DNA of 64,000 bases, taken from positions 124,001-188,000 of the forward strand of contig ML978181.1 of assembly GCA_010015745.1 (NCBI GenBank), in the 5' to 3' direction. How positions within the stretch are numbered: position 1 is the stretch's first letter; each line of letters starts with the position of its first letter. Shown here piece by piece: positions 1-11,802 of the stretch. Source of the DNA: Setomelanomma holmii (Eukaryota > Ascomycota > Dothideomycetes > Pleosporales > Phaeosphaeriaceae). Both the position numbers and the translations under genes were made by a program. The notes under the pieces are model-generated. The model saw nothing but the letters and a program-made list of their open reading frames with translations, had not been told where the DNA came from and did no database searches.

Positions 1-927
1 CAGCGCTGTAAGGTTGCCAACACGTCGTTGAAACACAGTATTGTACTAATCTTTGCCTTAGCTTTTGTGCGACTGCTCGCCCCGATGACCGTATCGACGA
101 CGTCTTCCGCCACCCTCTGATCATTCCTTCCACCATCTCTATATTGACGAAGTGTACATCGATCGGCGTTGATACGATTTAGGTATCTTGTATACTTGAA
201 CGGACTATATCTGGTACACTAGTTGATGTACTGCTTTGTGGACTGGACATCATCACCGGACATTCCTTTCTCCAACACACGATTGCTTTCTACACGGTTT
301 ATAATTCACGGTTCATGATCAACGGATCACGACACGGGAATGGTGATGGGATGACCTGGTCTTTCTTGATGGATCACTACCTCACGATTCTATACAGCGG
401 ATATGTCATTTGAGTTGGCACCTCCTTGCACCTTTAGGATGCTTGGTTTGACTTCTTGTCTTGCTCTGCGCCTTGGGATGCGTCGGTTAAGGATGGACGT
501 TGGAGGTTGCTTATACCCGCCACTCGGAAAATCTCATTGAGAAAAAGTACTTGAATCGAGTAAAATCTTCGCGTCAACTTGCGACCTCTTTGCTCTCGTG
601 ATGCCTACCTGATTATACTCATGTTGCTGACGTTGCTAACGCTTCACAGCTACATCATCACAGATCCCCGCCGATAAAGTCATGAGATGTTTGATGCAAA
701 GGTCACGCAGCACTTCAATATGCTCGCAAGGCAGTTTGCATGGATCATCAAACTTAAATCGTGACAGCCAACATATGATCATGCACTCCTTCTACCGTTC
801 AGGCATTACACCATTTTAACTTTGTCTCTCGAGACCTCTCTCAACTCCACAACACCAACATCTTAAGCACAGCTAACATACATTTACATACACGTACCTT
901 TACCCTCCACAAAACACGAGTCAGAAC
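1..927. other. non-coding, 5' flank of first gene
   Basis: No credible open reading frame, RNA gene or repeat is visible here. The last 100 bases before the ATG at 928 are rich in C and A with few G, as in many fungal 5' leaders, so part is probably leader of the next gene. Confidence 0.5.
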
Positions 928-1476
928 ATGGGATTCTTCGACCTCTTCATCAGCCGAAAACGGGACCAGAGAAGGAGCAGAGGCAAATGCAACGTGCCAG
1001 GCCACAGTCATCCCGTAGACGACCCTTTCATGGGCTTTGACAGGGCCCCAAGGCCTAGTGCACATATGCCAGGGATGAGCGGTCATAGTGGCGATGGCCC
1101 AACCGAGTTTGGAAGACCACGAGGTTTTGGACAGCCGCCTGGTTTTGGACAACGGCCAAGTTTTGGACAGCCGCCAGGCTTTGGACATCCGCCAAGTTTC
1201 GGGGAACCACCAGACTTCGGACCAGGGTATATGCATGCACATGGCGGTTTCTCGGAAGGTGTAAGAGGCGGTCGACCTATACCGCCAGGAATGCCGCGTC
1301 CTCAGTCCGACCTAGGTACTTCTGATAACAGGCGTCCGACGCGAGGAAGTGGTCGGGGCAGTCGACCGGGCTTTGGTGGAGATGCACAAGGACGGTCTCT
1401 AAGCGAGATGTATCCGGAGTTAGGTGGTGAGCCTCCGATTGGGCCTGAGTTCGGTGGACTTGGACGGGGAATGTGA
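928..1476 (+). CDS. small Gly/Pro/Phe-rich repeat protein, unknown function
   Basis: Intronless frame of 182 aa that I do not recognise. It starts MGFFDLFISRKRDQRRSR, a short hydrophobic N-terminus followed by a basic patch. Residues 61-99 consist of degenerate hexapeptides of the type G-F-G-Q-P-P, and the rest is rich in Gly, Pro and Arg, so the protein is probably disordered. No signal peptide or membrane segment is seen. The next gene downstream, on the same strand, begins MGLRDFFTPWQPP, so the two share an MG-x-x-D-(L/F)-F start and a disordered body and may be diverged tandem paralogues. The N-terminal MG could suggest N-myristoylation, but position 6 is not Ser or Thr, so this is not supported. 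A minus-strand frame through the repeat is a shadow. Confidence 0.6.
   Translation: MGFFDLFISRKRDQRRSRGKCNVPGHSHPVDDPFMGFDRAPRPSAHMPGMSGHSGDGPTEFGRPRGFGQPPGFGQRPSFGQPPGFGHPPSFGEPPDFGPGYMHAHGGFSEGVRGGRPIPPGMPRPQSDLGTSDNRRPTRGSGRGSRPGFGGDAQGRSLSEMYPELGGEPPIGPEFGGLGRGM
1108..1224 (+). repeat. in-gene 18-bp tandem repeat (GFGQPP units)
   Basis: About six imperfect 18-bp units, each encoding (G/S/D)FG(Q/H/E)(P/R)P, lie inside the first gene. Units differ at several positions, so the array is not a recent perfect expansion. Confidence 0.7.
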
Positions 1477-1869
1477 AGGGTGCGAATGGTGAGGTGTTGA
1501 GTGTTGAATGCTTGAGTACTGAGAATATCAATGAGAAAGTTGTGTACTTGTGCACAGAGAACGAACGAAGCTGATATGCACATCGCTTATTGAGCATGTA
1601 ATGATCATAAAGATACGCATTGTCAATATATTCTAGGTTGAGAATTGATGTGGAGCAATACGTTGTGAATATGAAGCGGAATGTACACTTGTCCCTTCAA
1701 AGTAGTAACATTTCTCAACTTCACAGTCATCACGATACCAAAACATACCTCGGTCCTTGGTCCACCTCCAATTTCTCTATATTACCTCCTTCTCAACTAT
1801 TATCGCTACCTAGCAACCGCTTGCCACTGCCCCAAAACAGTACTCAAACCTCGAGAACCAATACCAGCC
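1477..1869. other. intergenic between the two tandem low-complexity genes
   Basis: Contains the 3' end of the first gene and the leader of the second. An in-frame ATG at 1681 would add 63 residues to the downstream protein. I prefer the ATG at 1870 because of its CCAGCCATGG context and because the protein then starts like its neighbour. Confidence 0.4.
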
Positions 1870-2727
1870 ATGGGACTCCGCGACTTTTTTACTCCTTGGC
1901 AGCCTCCTCCACCGATCGAAACCGTCGAACTCGCCGATGGCCAAAAGATTGCGCGCCCAATCCCGAATTGGACTCGTAAGGATGAGAAGAAGTTGCAACG
2001 TAACCGTCGGCCGATTCCCGACTACCCAATCCCTGACTTCAAGATCGATCATGATGGCAATGAAAGACGCGTAAATCCAGACACGTATGTACCGCCTATG
2101 AATCAAGAAGGGCATGGATCTGGCGGAGGTTCGATGCATGGATCGAGACCGAGAGCCCCATCGATGCCGTTCAACCAACCGCACTTTCAACACCATGGAC
2201 CACAGAGCCCTTGGTTGCAAGCCGGTGCGGCGATGCCGCCTCCTCCCGTACAACATTCCCAAGGCCTCTCGATGCAGGCACAACACGGTAGTCGTCCTCA
2301 TGGTGGTATCAGTAGACATGACTTTGCGGATCAAGTGCCCAATCATTCACCACAGCCTCATCACAACCAGGGCCATTATCAGTCCTCTCACCCAGTTGCG
2401 CCCGTCCCCATGGGAGGCAAGTTCAAAGAAGGCGAACCCCTACCCACTGGCGTATTCGACCCGTTCGCGACCCAAGGCGAGCCCAAGCCAAAGGGCCATT
2501 ACGGTATGTTCCAGCATTTCACTGGTCTCAGTAAGTTGGATGTAGGAGATAGGGATCTGGGTGATCCGGCGGCCATACGTTCGATGATGAGTGAGCGGGT
2601 GAGGTTGGAAGCTAGGCAGCGCGGACAAGGAGGGCATGGAGGAAGAATGGATGCTAGAGCTAGTACGTATGATCCTAGATTTCGTGATGATGGGCGGAGT
2701 CGAAGAGGGAGGGGGGCGGGTAAGTGA
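1870..2727 (+). CDS. Pro/His/Gly-rich low-complexity protein, unknown function
   Basis: Intronless frame of 285 aa from the ATG at 1870. The N-terminus MGLRDFFTPWQPPPP echoes the MGFFDLF start of the preceding gene. A moderately ordered segment (about residues 15-75, with repeated R-P-I-P and P-I-P-D motifs) is followed by a long His/Pro/Gln/Gly-rich disordered region and a basic RGG-like tail (SRRGRGAGK). Such tails often bind RNA or other proteins, but nothing here proves it. I do not recognise the family. The gene ends 122 bp from the convergent sugar transporter. Confidence 0.6.
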   Translation: MGLRDFFTPWQPPPPIETVELADGQKIARPIPNWTRKDEKKLQRNRRPIPDYPIPDFKIDHDGNERRVNPDTYVPPMNQEGHGSGGGSMHGSRPRAPSMPFNQPHFQHHGPQSPWLQAGAAMPPPPVQHSQGLSMQAQHGSRPHGGISRHDFADQVPNHSPQPHHNQGHYQSSHPVAPVPMGGKFKEGEPLPTGVFDPFATQGEPKPKGHYGMFQHFTGLSKLDVGDRDLGDPAAIRSMMSERVRLEARQRGQGGHGGRMDARASTYDPRFRDDGRSRRGRGAGK

Positions 2728-2849
2728 GAGATGACATACTGTCAAGTACCATCGATGTCTATATTGATTGAATGCTCTCTTGATGCGTTCTACAATCTTC
2801 CCCAAATATCCTTCTGGTCGAACGTGCTTCACCCCTTCCCAGCCGAACT

Positions 2850-4838
2850 TCAAACGACAGTCTTCTCATGCTGACCAGGCATAACCTCATCATGCTGCAC
2901 ACTGCGCTTCCTAGTCTGATTCGCGCCAATCTCGCTCAAGCTCATATGCCTTTGCGCAGAGTGATCGACGTCCTGGAAAATCACCTGCGGCACGAAGGAC
3001 TTGGACTTCCAAGCTTTGTTGATAACGCCGTAGAGCTCGTCGACTTGTTCGAGGGAAAGACCCTTGGTTTCGTAGATCATGAACCATCTGAATCATATCA
3101 GTACTACGCTTCCAAAAGCATGTAGCAGTAGGGACATAGACTTACACAAAAGCAATACAAACGAAGCAGCACGTTCCCCAAACGAAGAACACCTTGCTCT
3201 GAAGATTGGCGCCATCTTTATTGACCATGTAGGGCGTGGCGTATGCGATGGCCCAGTTGAGAAGCCAGTTGGAGGCGGTGGTCATGGATAGGCACTTGGC
3301 ACGTGCCTTGAGCGGGTACAGTTCTCCGGTGACGACCCATGCGACTGGACCCCAGGAGCTGGCGAAGAAGAAGATGTAGATGCACACAAAGGCAATGGAT
3401 GCGCGTTGAGCTGGGAGATTGGCGGTTCCGGAGACGGTACCGACGATGGCTACGATGACTATTTTCGTGTCAATAGGTGGTCCATTTGAGCTTGAGAAAG
3501 CGTAGATACGTACATTGACAGACGCACATGCCGATGGCTCCGAGAAGCAGAAGATTGCGGCGACCGAGCTTTTCGACCATGTAGAGACCTGGGAAAGTGG
3601 AGACGACATTGACAGAGTTGGTGATGACCTGGATGATGAAAGGATTCTGGAAGCCGGCACGCTGGAAGTATTGTGTTCCGTAGTAGACTGGGCGGCATCA
3701 GCAAACCGTCTCACAAGTGAACATTGACTCGAACTTACAGATGAAGTTGACACCAGTCAATTGCTGCAAAGACTGAAGCAACATTCCGGTGATAAGCCGC
3801 TTGCCAAGAGTGCCCTTGAAGCAGTCGAGGTAGGTGGATTTGCCGAGCGACATTTCGTACAAATGGTTGGCCTGAACCTCGTTCAGCTCTTCGACGACAG
3901 CCGGGTGGTCCATAGGGAGACGACGAAGTCTGCCAAGCGACTTCGCGGCTTGGTCGTACTTGTCCCTCTTGATGAGATAACGAGGCGTTTCAGGAAGGAT
4001 AAACAGTCTAGAAACCAAATTAGCTTCGTCTTCGCGAGAACCACGTGAAATGTCTTACCCAACGATGAGGATGATCGCCCACAAGAATTGGACTGCGATC
4101 GGGATACGGTATGATCCCGAGTCGCTCCTGCCCTTCGTCGAGTTGTTGACAATAGCCGCAAGGAAGAGACCAATTGTGATGGCAAGCTGGTAGCAACCGA
4201 CAATGACACCACGAATCCACTTGGGCGCGGTCTCAGACTGATACATAGGAACTAAGAGTTGTCAGTATTTATGATACCGATTTCACAGCCTGTTGACGAC
4301 AACGGGGACATACTCAAAGCCGAAATAAGACCGACACCGAGGCCAGCGAAGAAGCGGCCAGCGATAAATAGAGGCTGTCTTGTGGATGCCGTCTGCAAAA
4401 TGACACCAAAGTTGAAGACAACACCGACAGCGACTAAGAGACCCAAGCGACGGCCGAGCAAGTCACCGAATGGAGCAGCTGCGAGGGCGCCAAAGAATGT
4501 TCCCTACCGAGAAATGCTGTTAGAACAACAGACGCGCACAGATCGTCCATGGTGACTTACAGCAGATAGAATTGAGACAATGAGCGAATCCTGAGAGGCG
4601 GTGATGCTAAGATCGGGTTCTGTCGAGAACTCTTTCTTCCAGTAGGGCATGGCAAGAATACCGCTGATTGTTCCGGTATCATATCCGAAAAGGACACCAC
4701 CAAAGGCGACGAACAGACCGACGAGGATAGCAGGCCTACGCCAACATGTTAATCAACAGTTACCAGTCGAGACGTTTGAATAGCTTACCATGCTGCACCC
4801 GCCGTGCCTGGCGGTGGCTTGAAAGTGACTTTAACCAT
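2850..4838 (-). CDS. MFS sugar transporter, high-affinity glucose-type
   Basis: Eight exons, traced as 4838-4789, 4735-4561, 4503-4314, 4251-4059, 4007-3739, 3687-3514, 3458-3146 and 3087-2850, give a 533-aa protein. It starts MVKVTFKPPPGTAGAAWPAI and shows the family signatures: GYDTGTISG in the first membrane segment, D-x(2)-GRRxG-type DLLGRRLGLL after segment 2, PMYQSETAPKWIRG near segment 4, PETPRYL before the central loop, and QQLTGVNFIFYYG at segment 7. The C-terminus keeps the VPET-like region as FMIYETKGLSLEQVDEL. These place it in the sugar porter family, close to fungal RGT2/HGT-1-type glucose transporters or sensors; substrate is inferred. The protein acts at the plasma membrane by proton symport or facilitated uptake. 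All junctions have GT..AG ends and no frame break was found. Confidence 0.92.
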
Positions 4839-6772
4839 GATGTCTAAGTTGGTTCGATTTGGTAGTACGAGATCGAGCTCACAGAGTTAAGACGCGTGTA
4901 CGGGCAATCACAAACAGCGCATAGCAGCCTTTAACAGGATTCCCGCACCCCAAGCTCTCCTCAAGCTCGCCCCGCAAGTGGTGCTGACAACCTTGTTTGC
5001 AACACCACTAGCCCATGGCACCATGCTTGCACTCTCCAAGTCGTCCAGTCTAGTGATGTGCGCGCACGGCTGGTCCCCGCTCCGGGAGCGGTCATACAGG
5101 CCTCGTGTATGGTCCCAGTTTCCCAGAATCCAAGCGCCAGGGCCCATGGATGACCGTTACACACCACTTACGTGAGCAGCGGACACGCGACAGGTAGGAG
5201 AGCGGTGCTGACTGGAATGTGGATGCATCCAGCCAATGAATGTTGGGCAGACAAAGAAAGATGTCGGAAGTTTCGACAATGGCCGATGGGAGGGCAAGCC
5301 AAGCGAGCAAAGACTGCATAAGCCACGCAAAAAGCATAGTATCTCGAGCTTGGGGCTTAGGGAAAAGACGTCAGCCAAGCACCAATCTCCGACTCGATAT
5401 ACGATGCGGGTAAGCTTTCTTCAACAGCAACCTCGCGCGATGCGACTTTTGGAATGGTGTTAACATCTGAAACGTTCTGAGCCGGTGCTACTGTTTTCTC
5501 GCAGGGACGAATCGAGCATACTGTACTGGCCATACCCAGCAAATGTCATCGGCAGTTCGAACGGGTTACGAGTCGTGCAACAGCCCAAATTCACCCCGCA
5601 GAGACGATGATGCATACCCACTTTGAAACTTGCGTGCCCCAGACGCCTTCCCCAGCGCCACTCGCGCTCCTTGTCCAGTATGGGCGCTCCCGTAACTTTG
5701 CAAAAAGATTCTCGCCGATTGCAAAATGAGCCAATGGCTTTCAGATCTCGAGGCTCGGCGTGCTTGTTTCGCGACTTCTCGCACGTCTGCTGACGGCCGT
5801 AGTAAAGACTGAACAATAATGACGTGCCAGAAGATGATTAACGGGCAAGCCATTGCATCGTTCCATTGCCGCTTTGTTGTGCGCGATTAATTCGTTACGT
5901 CGCATCGTGCAATGGATCCCTGGGCTTATTCGCAGTGTTTTGCAGTGTCTAGAGACGCCAGTGCAGCAGGTTGCGAGACTCAAGTCCCGAAGTTCAGGCG
6001 CGTCTCCACATGAGGCTCCGTAGTAGCACCGTGACCCCATGGGTCGACTTTGTCGAGCACCGGGGATTGTGCACAGATAAACGCGTGTCTGATCATCTCC
6101 ATAATTCGTCAATAGTCGATTCCTCGACTCGAGGGTCGGAAATGTGTTCGCCTCGATGCATTCTAGCGCGTCTTGCGCGAAATTCTGATGCACTGCTTAT
6201 GCGCACCAGAGGCTGTCAATCCCAACAGAAAGGCTAGTCGCACCACAAAGAACGTCGAAAGCCCTCCTTCGACACCAGTCAACAGGCCACTGGAGATACG
6301 GTACGATCGTGCTACCGCGTGAGGAGCGGTGCAGGCGTCAAGCAGAGCGTGCAGGGAGATGGAGAATCGTGCCGAACGGGTATGCTGCCCACCCTATCAT
6401 GGTAACATGAGTGGCGCGCTCCGCTTTGAGCCCCAGAAACAGGCCTTGGGCTCTGGAGTGAATTTCGGGTGATTTGCTCGGGGCGATCGACTAGTTCAGT
6501 TGCGCAAGGGGGCAAGTGTCGTTGTTGCCTATGAGTGACATGTAGGATGTCGTTGGAACTGACTTGAGGAGCCAAGTTGGAGGTAGACTAAAAGATGACC
6601 GGTCTCTTGGTGGCTGCCGCTAACATGTGACATCGGAAGGCTGGTTCCTAGGGCAAGCGAAACAGTGTAAAATGACGGTATGGGCGAATTCATGCGCAAG
6701 AAGCTACTTGAGAGCCCAATATGGTATCATAGTACATGCTGTCTCTCCTCAAAACCACCACGTTTGCAGCCC
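4839..6772. other. 1.9-kb intergenic region
   Basis: Lies upstream of the sugar transporter and downstream of NOP2, so it holds the transporter promoter. The open frames on both strands are short, mutually overlapping and lack coding character. No tRNA, repeat or transposon relic was recognised. Confidence 0.5.
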
Positions 6773-9080
6773 TTACTGTGCTTTACTCTTCTTACCGCCG
6801 CTCTTTCTCCGCGCAGCTTTTGACTCAACCTCGACTCCCTTCTTGCTGGTGCCAGTCGCCTTAGTGACCTTCGCTTCTGAGACATTGGGCGCCTCCTGGA
6901 CGGCCTTTTGCTTCTTCTCCTTCTTTGACGACACCTTCTCCGTTGACTCTACTCCGTTTAGGGACGTCTCTTCCGCAGAAGCCTCCTTCGCTTCCTTAGC
7001 AACACCATTTGATTGAGCCTTTGGCGCAACGGCCTTGGGATCCTTTCCTTTCCTCCTCATAGTCTTCGCTTGAGCACGCTCCATGTACTTCTGATCCTCT
7101 TCGTCATCGAAACCACCGAAGGTGGACTCCTCGTCTTCGTCTTCGTCTCGAATCGGTGCCTTGTCTACCACTTCAGTATTTACGACAGTACTAGACGACT
7201 TCTTGCCATTGTTGCTAGATGCCTCATTCACGCCGACAGCGTTTGCGGGTGTCGGGCCAGTCTTCTTCAACTTGGCGACGAAGAAGCCATCGACATTGTA
7301 TGTGTGCGGGTAATATCTCCTTGTCATCTAACGAGAAGTCAGTAAAGGCGCGGTGATTTAAATGATTCGACATACCTTCATAGAGGGATGGAAGATCTTG
7401 CCTCCGATCTTTGTGAACCCTTCCTTTCCAAATGTCAGACCAGCCTCGACCAGCTTGACATTCGGTCTCTTGTTCAGCGCATATTGTATGACCTGCTCGT
7501 TCTCCTCAATCGTGACTGAGCAAGTAGAGTAGACGATGTATCCACCAGTCTTGCTGTGATGATCGACGGAATCGATCGCAGCGAGAATCAATTGCTTCTG
7601 GAGATGGGGCAGCTTCATGAAGTCGGCTTCGGTTTTGTTCTAGGAAAAGTATTAGTCGAAGATTTGGACAAGGTTTGGGCACTCCACATACCGTCTTGAC
7701 GCTGGCATCTTTAGCGATGACACCAGTACCAGAGCAAGGCGCATCGAGCAAGACTCGGTCGAATCCACCCATAACTCTTGGGAACTCAAGCGCAGAGTAA
7801 TTGCACACGATGCTGTTCTTGACTCCCAAGCGATGAATGTTACCAATCAGACCCTTTGCACGGTCCTTATTGGCATCGTTGGCAAATATGCATCCAGTAT
7901 TCTTCATCAAAGCAGCAATATGTGTCGTCTTACCACCGGGCGCAGCAGTCATATCCAACACGCGCTCGTTTTCTTGAGGCGCAAGAGCCATGACGGGCAG
8001 GAACGACGAAGCAGCTTGCAGAATGTAGTGACCAGCAAGATACTCAGGCGTAGCACCGAGCGGTACTTGTGACTCGAAAATCTGCAGACCAACCTTCGAC
8101 CACTTTCCTACCGGCTCCAGTTGTACACCACGGTTGATGAGTGATTGCGCGAGCTCTCTTCGATGTGTGCGGAGTGTGTTTGTGCGGATGACGATTGGTC
8201 GTGGTGTCTCGTTGGCTTCGAAGAAAGCGAAGGCTTCGCGGGCGGGGAAGAGATTGAGCAGTTTGTCTGCGAGGAATTCGGAGTAGCCGTAGTATGCGCA
8301 TATATCCTTCAGCATCTGTGCTCTGTATTCTGCTCTTGATCGACCCTCCTCGGCGAGATTCTTGAAGTCGTCAAGAACGCGTACGGTGTCGTTCAGCCGT
8401 GTGCGGAGGAGTTGTATGTCTTGTGTGACCAGCTTTGAGATTGGGCGACCCTCCTCATCTTCCTCATCCTCCAGCACTTTCGGTCTCTCGCCAGCGATGT
8501 TTGTCTGTAGGTTGGCCTCCTCGAGCTCAGCGGCCGCCTCTGCCTCTTCGACTGCTCTTTGCATGTCGAGCTTCCGCGACAGACCCTCGATGTTCGCCGC
8601 TGTCAGCTTCTCCTCAGCATCCTCCTCATCTTCATCGTCTGACCACATGACGTTCCTCTTGACCTCTGTGTCTGAGTCCATAACGTCTGAGCCAGAGTCT
8701 GCAAAGTCATCGTCGTCCATGTCGAGGTCTTCATCGTCTTCGGAAGCGCTCCCAAGCGCATCAAGTCCGGTGACGTTCACGTCTCCTAGGCCGTCAATGC
8801 CGTCTGCGCTGTCGGACAGAACATCGTCGTCGTCTGATGGCGGTGGAGGCGCAAATTTCTTCGCTGGCTTGCCGTTGACTCTTGTCTTTGCGCCATTGGC
8901 GGCAGCGCCCTTCTTCGGTGGTGCAGCTTTCGCAGCAGCCTTTTCCCTAGCATCTGTCCTGCTCCTCTTCGTCCTTTCTGGTACTGCAGCTGGAGGCGCA
9001 TCTTTTCTCTTCCGTGTGACAAGTGACTCGTCCAATGGTTCTGGCGGACCTTGCTTCTTCATGCGACGTCCTTGACCCAT
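6773..9080 (-). CDS. NOP2: 25S rRNA cytosine-C5 methyltransferase Nop2
   Basis: Three exons (9080-7692, 7639-7376, 7327-6773) encode about 735 aa. Family members methylate a cytosine of 25S rRNA in the nucleolus and are needed for 60S subunit maturation. The N-terminal 210 residues are Lys- and Asp/Glu-rich. The NOL1/NOP2/Sun catalytic core follows: the SAM-binding motif VLDMTAAPGGKTTHIA near residues 374-389, the motif-IV cysteine in LLDAPCSGTGV (C449), and the catalytic cysteine in VYSTCSVTIEENE (C503). HPSMK joined across the last intron to MTRRYYPHTYNVDGFFVAK is the conserved end of the core. A Lys-rich nucleolar-type tail closes the protein. It is divergent from GET5, with 290 bp between the start codons. 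Confidence 0.95.
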
Positions 9081-9370
9081 TTTGGCGGAGTTTCGACGGC
9101 GTTATGAGGAAGTACGGTGTTAATGTTCTGAAGCTTGCGCGACCTCGAACTTTTGCTAGGAAATTTTAGTAACTTTTTCGGCGGGTCGCTCTTTCCCGCG
9201 GCTTGACCGCCTTCGGCGTGGCAGAACACAGCAACTTGTCCCGCAGCCCACCAGCGTCATCGTCTAGCTTTCTGTTTACTTGGATCTAGAGTGCGACTCT
9301 CCAAACAGCCTTACGACAGCACAAGTCGACAAAATCAATCTATACTAAAACGACTTTCCAATCGCCCACC

Positions 9371-10115
9371 ATGTCCGAACTCACATTCTGCAAATCGTTC
9401 CTCACAGCGCTCGATTCACGCCCAATCAAGCTGTCTTCAGATCACATCGCAGATGCACGCCAATACCCAGCACAAGGCGCCGTACGCTCTTCTTCCCAAT
9501 CTCCAAAACCTACTTCAGAGATATCAGCAACTAACATCTTCACAGTACACTCTCCCCCGCCTCCCCCATCCCCCTCACCCCCGCGCCCCGCGCCCCAAAA
9601 CCACCACGTCTACCAGCAATGCCTCCAACACCCTAACAATAACCCTCAAACCCATGAAACCCTCGCACCCAACATCTTCCCTCCCCGCCCTCGACCCCAC
9701 AAAGACCTCGATCTACGATCTAAAAACCCACTATGCAACACACGCCTCGCTCAGTGCAGCCAAGATAAAAATCCTGTATAAGAAGAAACCAGTCACAGAT
9801 TCGAAAATTGTTGCTGAGGTCGTGGGCCAGGATTTGGGTGGGGAAGTCGAGTTTGGGGTTATGGTGATGGCGGGTGCAGCTGCGACGCCGGTTACCAGTC
9901 CGCCGGCTGCAGCGCCGAGTGAGGCGGAGAAGGGGTTGGCGGGTGGACATGGGGAGGGAGGACCTGCGGCGCAGGGACCGAGTGGGAAGGATGTTGTTGC
10001 TACAGAGGAGTTTTGGGAAGATCTGAAGGGGTTCATTTTGCAGAGGACGAGGGATGAGGCGGAGGCGGAGAGGTTAGGTGGGATATTTAGGAGTGCGTGG
10101 GAAAGCAGCAAGTGA
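9371..10115 (+). CDS. GET5: Get5/Mdy2-type ubiquitin-like protein
   Basis: Two exons (9371-9481 and 9546-10115) encode 226 aa. The N-terminus MSELTFCKSFLTALDSRPIK, then YTLPRLPHPP across the intron, matches the fungal Get5/Mdy2 family. A ubiquitin-like domain follows (about residues 60-125), including SIYDLKTHYA and KIKILYKKKPV. A low-complexity Ala/Gly/Pro linker leads to a predicted helical C-terminus (EEFWEDLKGFILQRTRDEAEAERL), which fits the Get5 dimerisation helix. With Get4 and Sgt2 this protein hands tail-anchored membrane proteins to Get3 in the cytosol. Assignment rests on family resemblance; the C-terminal part is only weakly conserved. Confidence 0.8.
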
Positions 10116-10437
10116 GGAGATGTCTGAGACATGGCGAATCTGGCGCAAGCGAACGTACATCGTGGATGTCACAAGGAACATTCACAGCACGGCTTGTCAA
10201 CATCATGATAACAAGTTGAATGTCCAAAAATCACAATTTTGCCTGCTCTATCGCTCAAATAACATGTACAGTCCAATCGAGCAATGAGCCCAGCATCACT
10301 GCTACTTCAAGAGTGGTGTGTTGTCGTTCAAGCCTTGCTGATTCAGAGGATGAAATAGACTCTTTCATTAATTCGTGCCAAACCGATCGCTCCTGCATCC
10401 CTGCTTTTATGCGAAATCGACAGAAGCGACAAGGTGC

Positions 10438-11161
10438 TTAGCGGCCCTTGGAGACACGGCTCTTGATGTTGTCCCACTCAATGTCGTCGGCATCGTTGGC
10501 TTGGATATCGGCGGCGAGACCATTCAGCGCGCGCTTGATGGCTTCCTTAGAGGACGAGTACATCATACGGGGCTGTCAATAATTAGCATATAAGTTCCTG
10601 GATTGTCCCACTATGCGCGATCGCAGGTTCAGTTGGGGACAACGTAGACGTACGTATTGTGGTGCATCATCGGGTGTCCAGCTGATGAATGTGATCTTGC
10701 TTCGAGTACCCTCGCCACTGTCGAGCTCGTACTCGACATCGAAGACAGCATAGCGACCACCAATGCCCTCCTTGCCCTTTCGGTCTTTGCTCTTGGCGTT
10801 GAGAAGCTTCTCACGGAACGCATCAAAGTTGGATTCCTTGGACGTTTCCTCAACCACAATCTCTTTCCAGTCGTCGCTGATCTTGTAGATGATCCACTTG
10901 ATGTCCTTGCCGAGCTTCAGCTCGTTGAAGGTGCTGATGCACTCAGGCGCGACCGAGACACTGATATAGGATTAGTCAACCGTATATATGTAGGGTGCGG
11001 GTGTGTCGTATAAGCGTGGTACGCTTGCGGCAAGGACTCGAGGTAGGGAGACAGATGTCAAGTGTCAGGGTGTTTGGCTTGCGATACGTACCCGGATTGA
11101 GCCTGCGGACGTCAGGTTAGCAATCGGCTCCGCTGTGCTGGTACAGAAGCGCACTTACCAT
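10438..11161 (-). CDS. COF1: cofilin (ADF/cofilin family)
   Basis: Four exons (11161-11159, 11102-11092, 10960-10654, 10572-10438) encode 151 aa. The first exon is only the ATG, followed directly by GTAAGT, and the second is 11 nt, a split seen in other small fungal actin-regulator genes. The product reads MAQSGVSVAPECISTFNELK, then VFDVEYELDSGEGTRSKITF, ISWTPDDAPQYPRMMYSSSK and EAIKRALNGLAADIQAND. This covers the whole ADF-homology fold, including the long actin-binding helix after MMYSS and a conserved basic end. Cofilin severs and depolymerises actin filaments in the cytosol. Length matches the family (about 143-153 aa). A gene finder could easily miss the first two exons. Confidence 0.93.
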
Positions 11162-11802
11162 ATTGACTTATGTGTGGAAGGGAGTTTGTTTGGGAGTTGG
11201 TGAGCCGCGGAGCGCTTTATCAGTGCTGTGTTGCCTATTAGCGTCGTCATGCCGCGTGCGCAGAACGGGCGGTGAATGTTGGGTGCCTATTTGCGTCGAG
11301 AGTTTGCTTACGTCGACTAGGAATGTCGTTTGGGCGGACAATTGATGGGAGTGCTGGAGGAGGTGAGTTGGTGTGGAGAGTGACAGGTAAGGTTGCTGAG
11401 GCTGATGTTGAAGTGCAGCGGGGCAAGCACGATTTTGAGCACGCTTGGTGGGGGTGTTTCTTGCTTGAGCATGAGCGCCGGGGCAACCGCGCCACCAATC
11501 CTTATTCATCACACATCCCCATGTCCAACGCTCATGAGGCACCGTGAATGTTTAACATTTGTTTATATTGTCTTGTTCGCTTTTAGTTCTTATCCTTCCC
11601 AGGATTGCTCTACATACACATGATACTGTACAGTAAATCCAAAGACATCCAAGTACTATGCTGCGCTTTTGCAAGAGATCATTAGAAACATGAGTGGAGT
11701 ATCATCCCAATACCGTGAACAGAGAACGCCGCTGGGAAAGAGTCGAGGGCTAAGGAAGGGTATAGCTGGGTGAAGAACGGGAAAGTGGCAGGACTCTATT
11801 GC
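11162..11802. other. intergenic, cofilin promoter and HSP60 3' region
   Basis: Both flanking genes are on the minus strand. Open frames here overlap one another on both strands and show no family resemblance. Nothing else was recognised. Confidence 0.5.
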
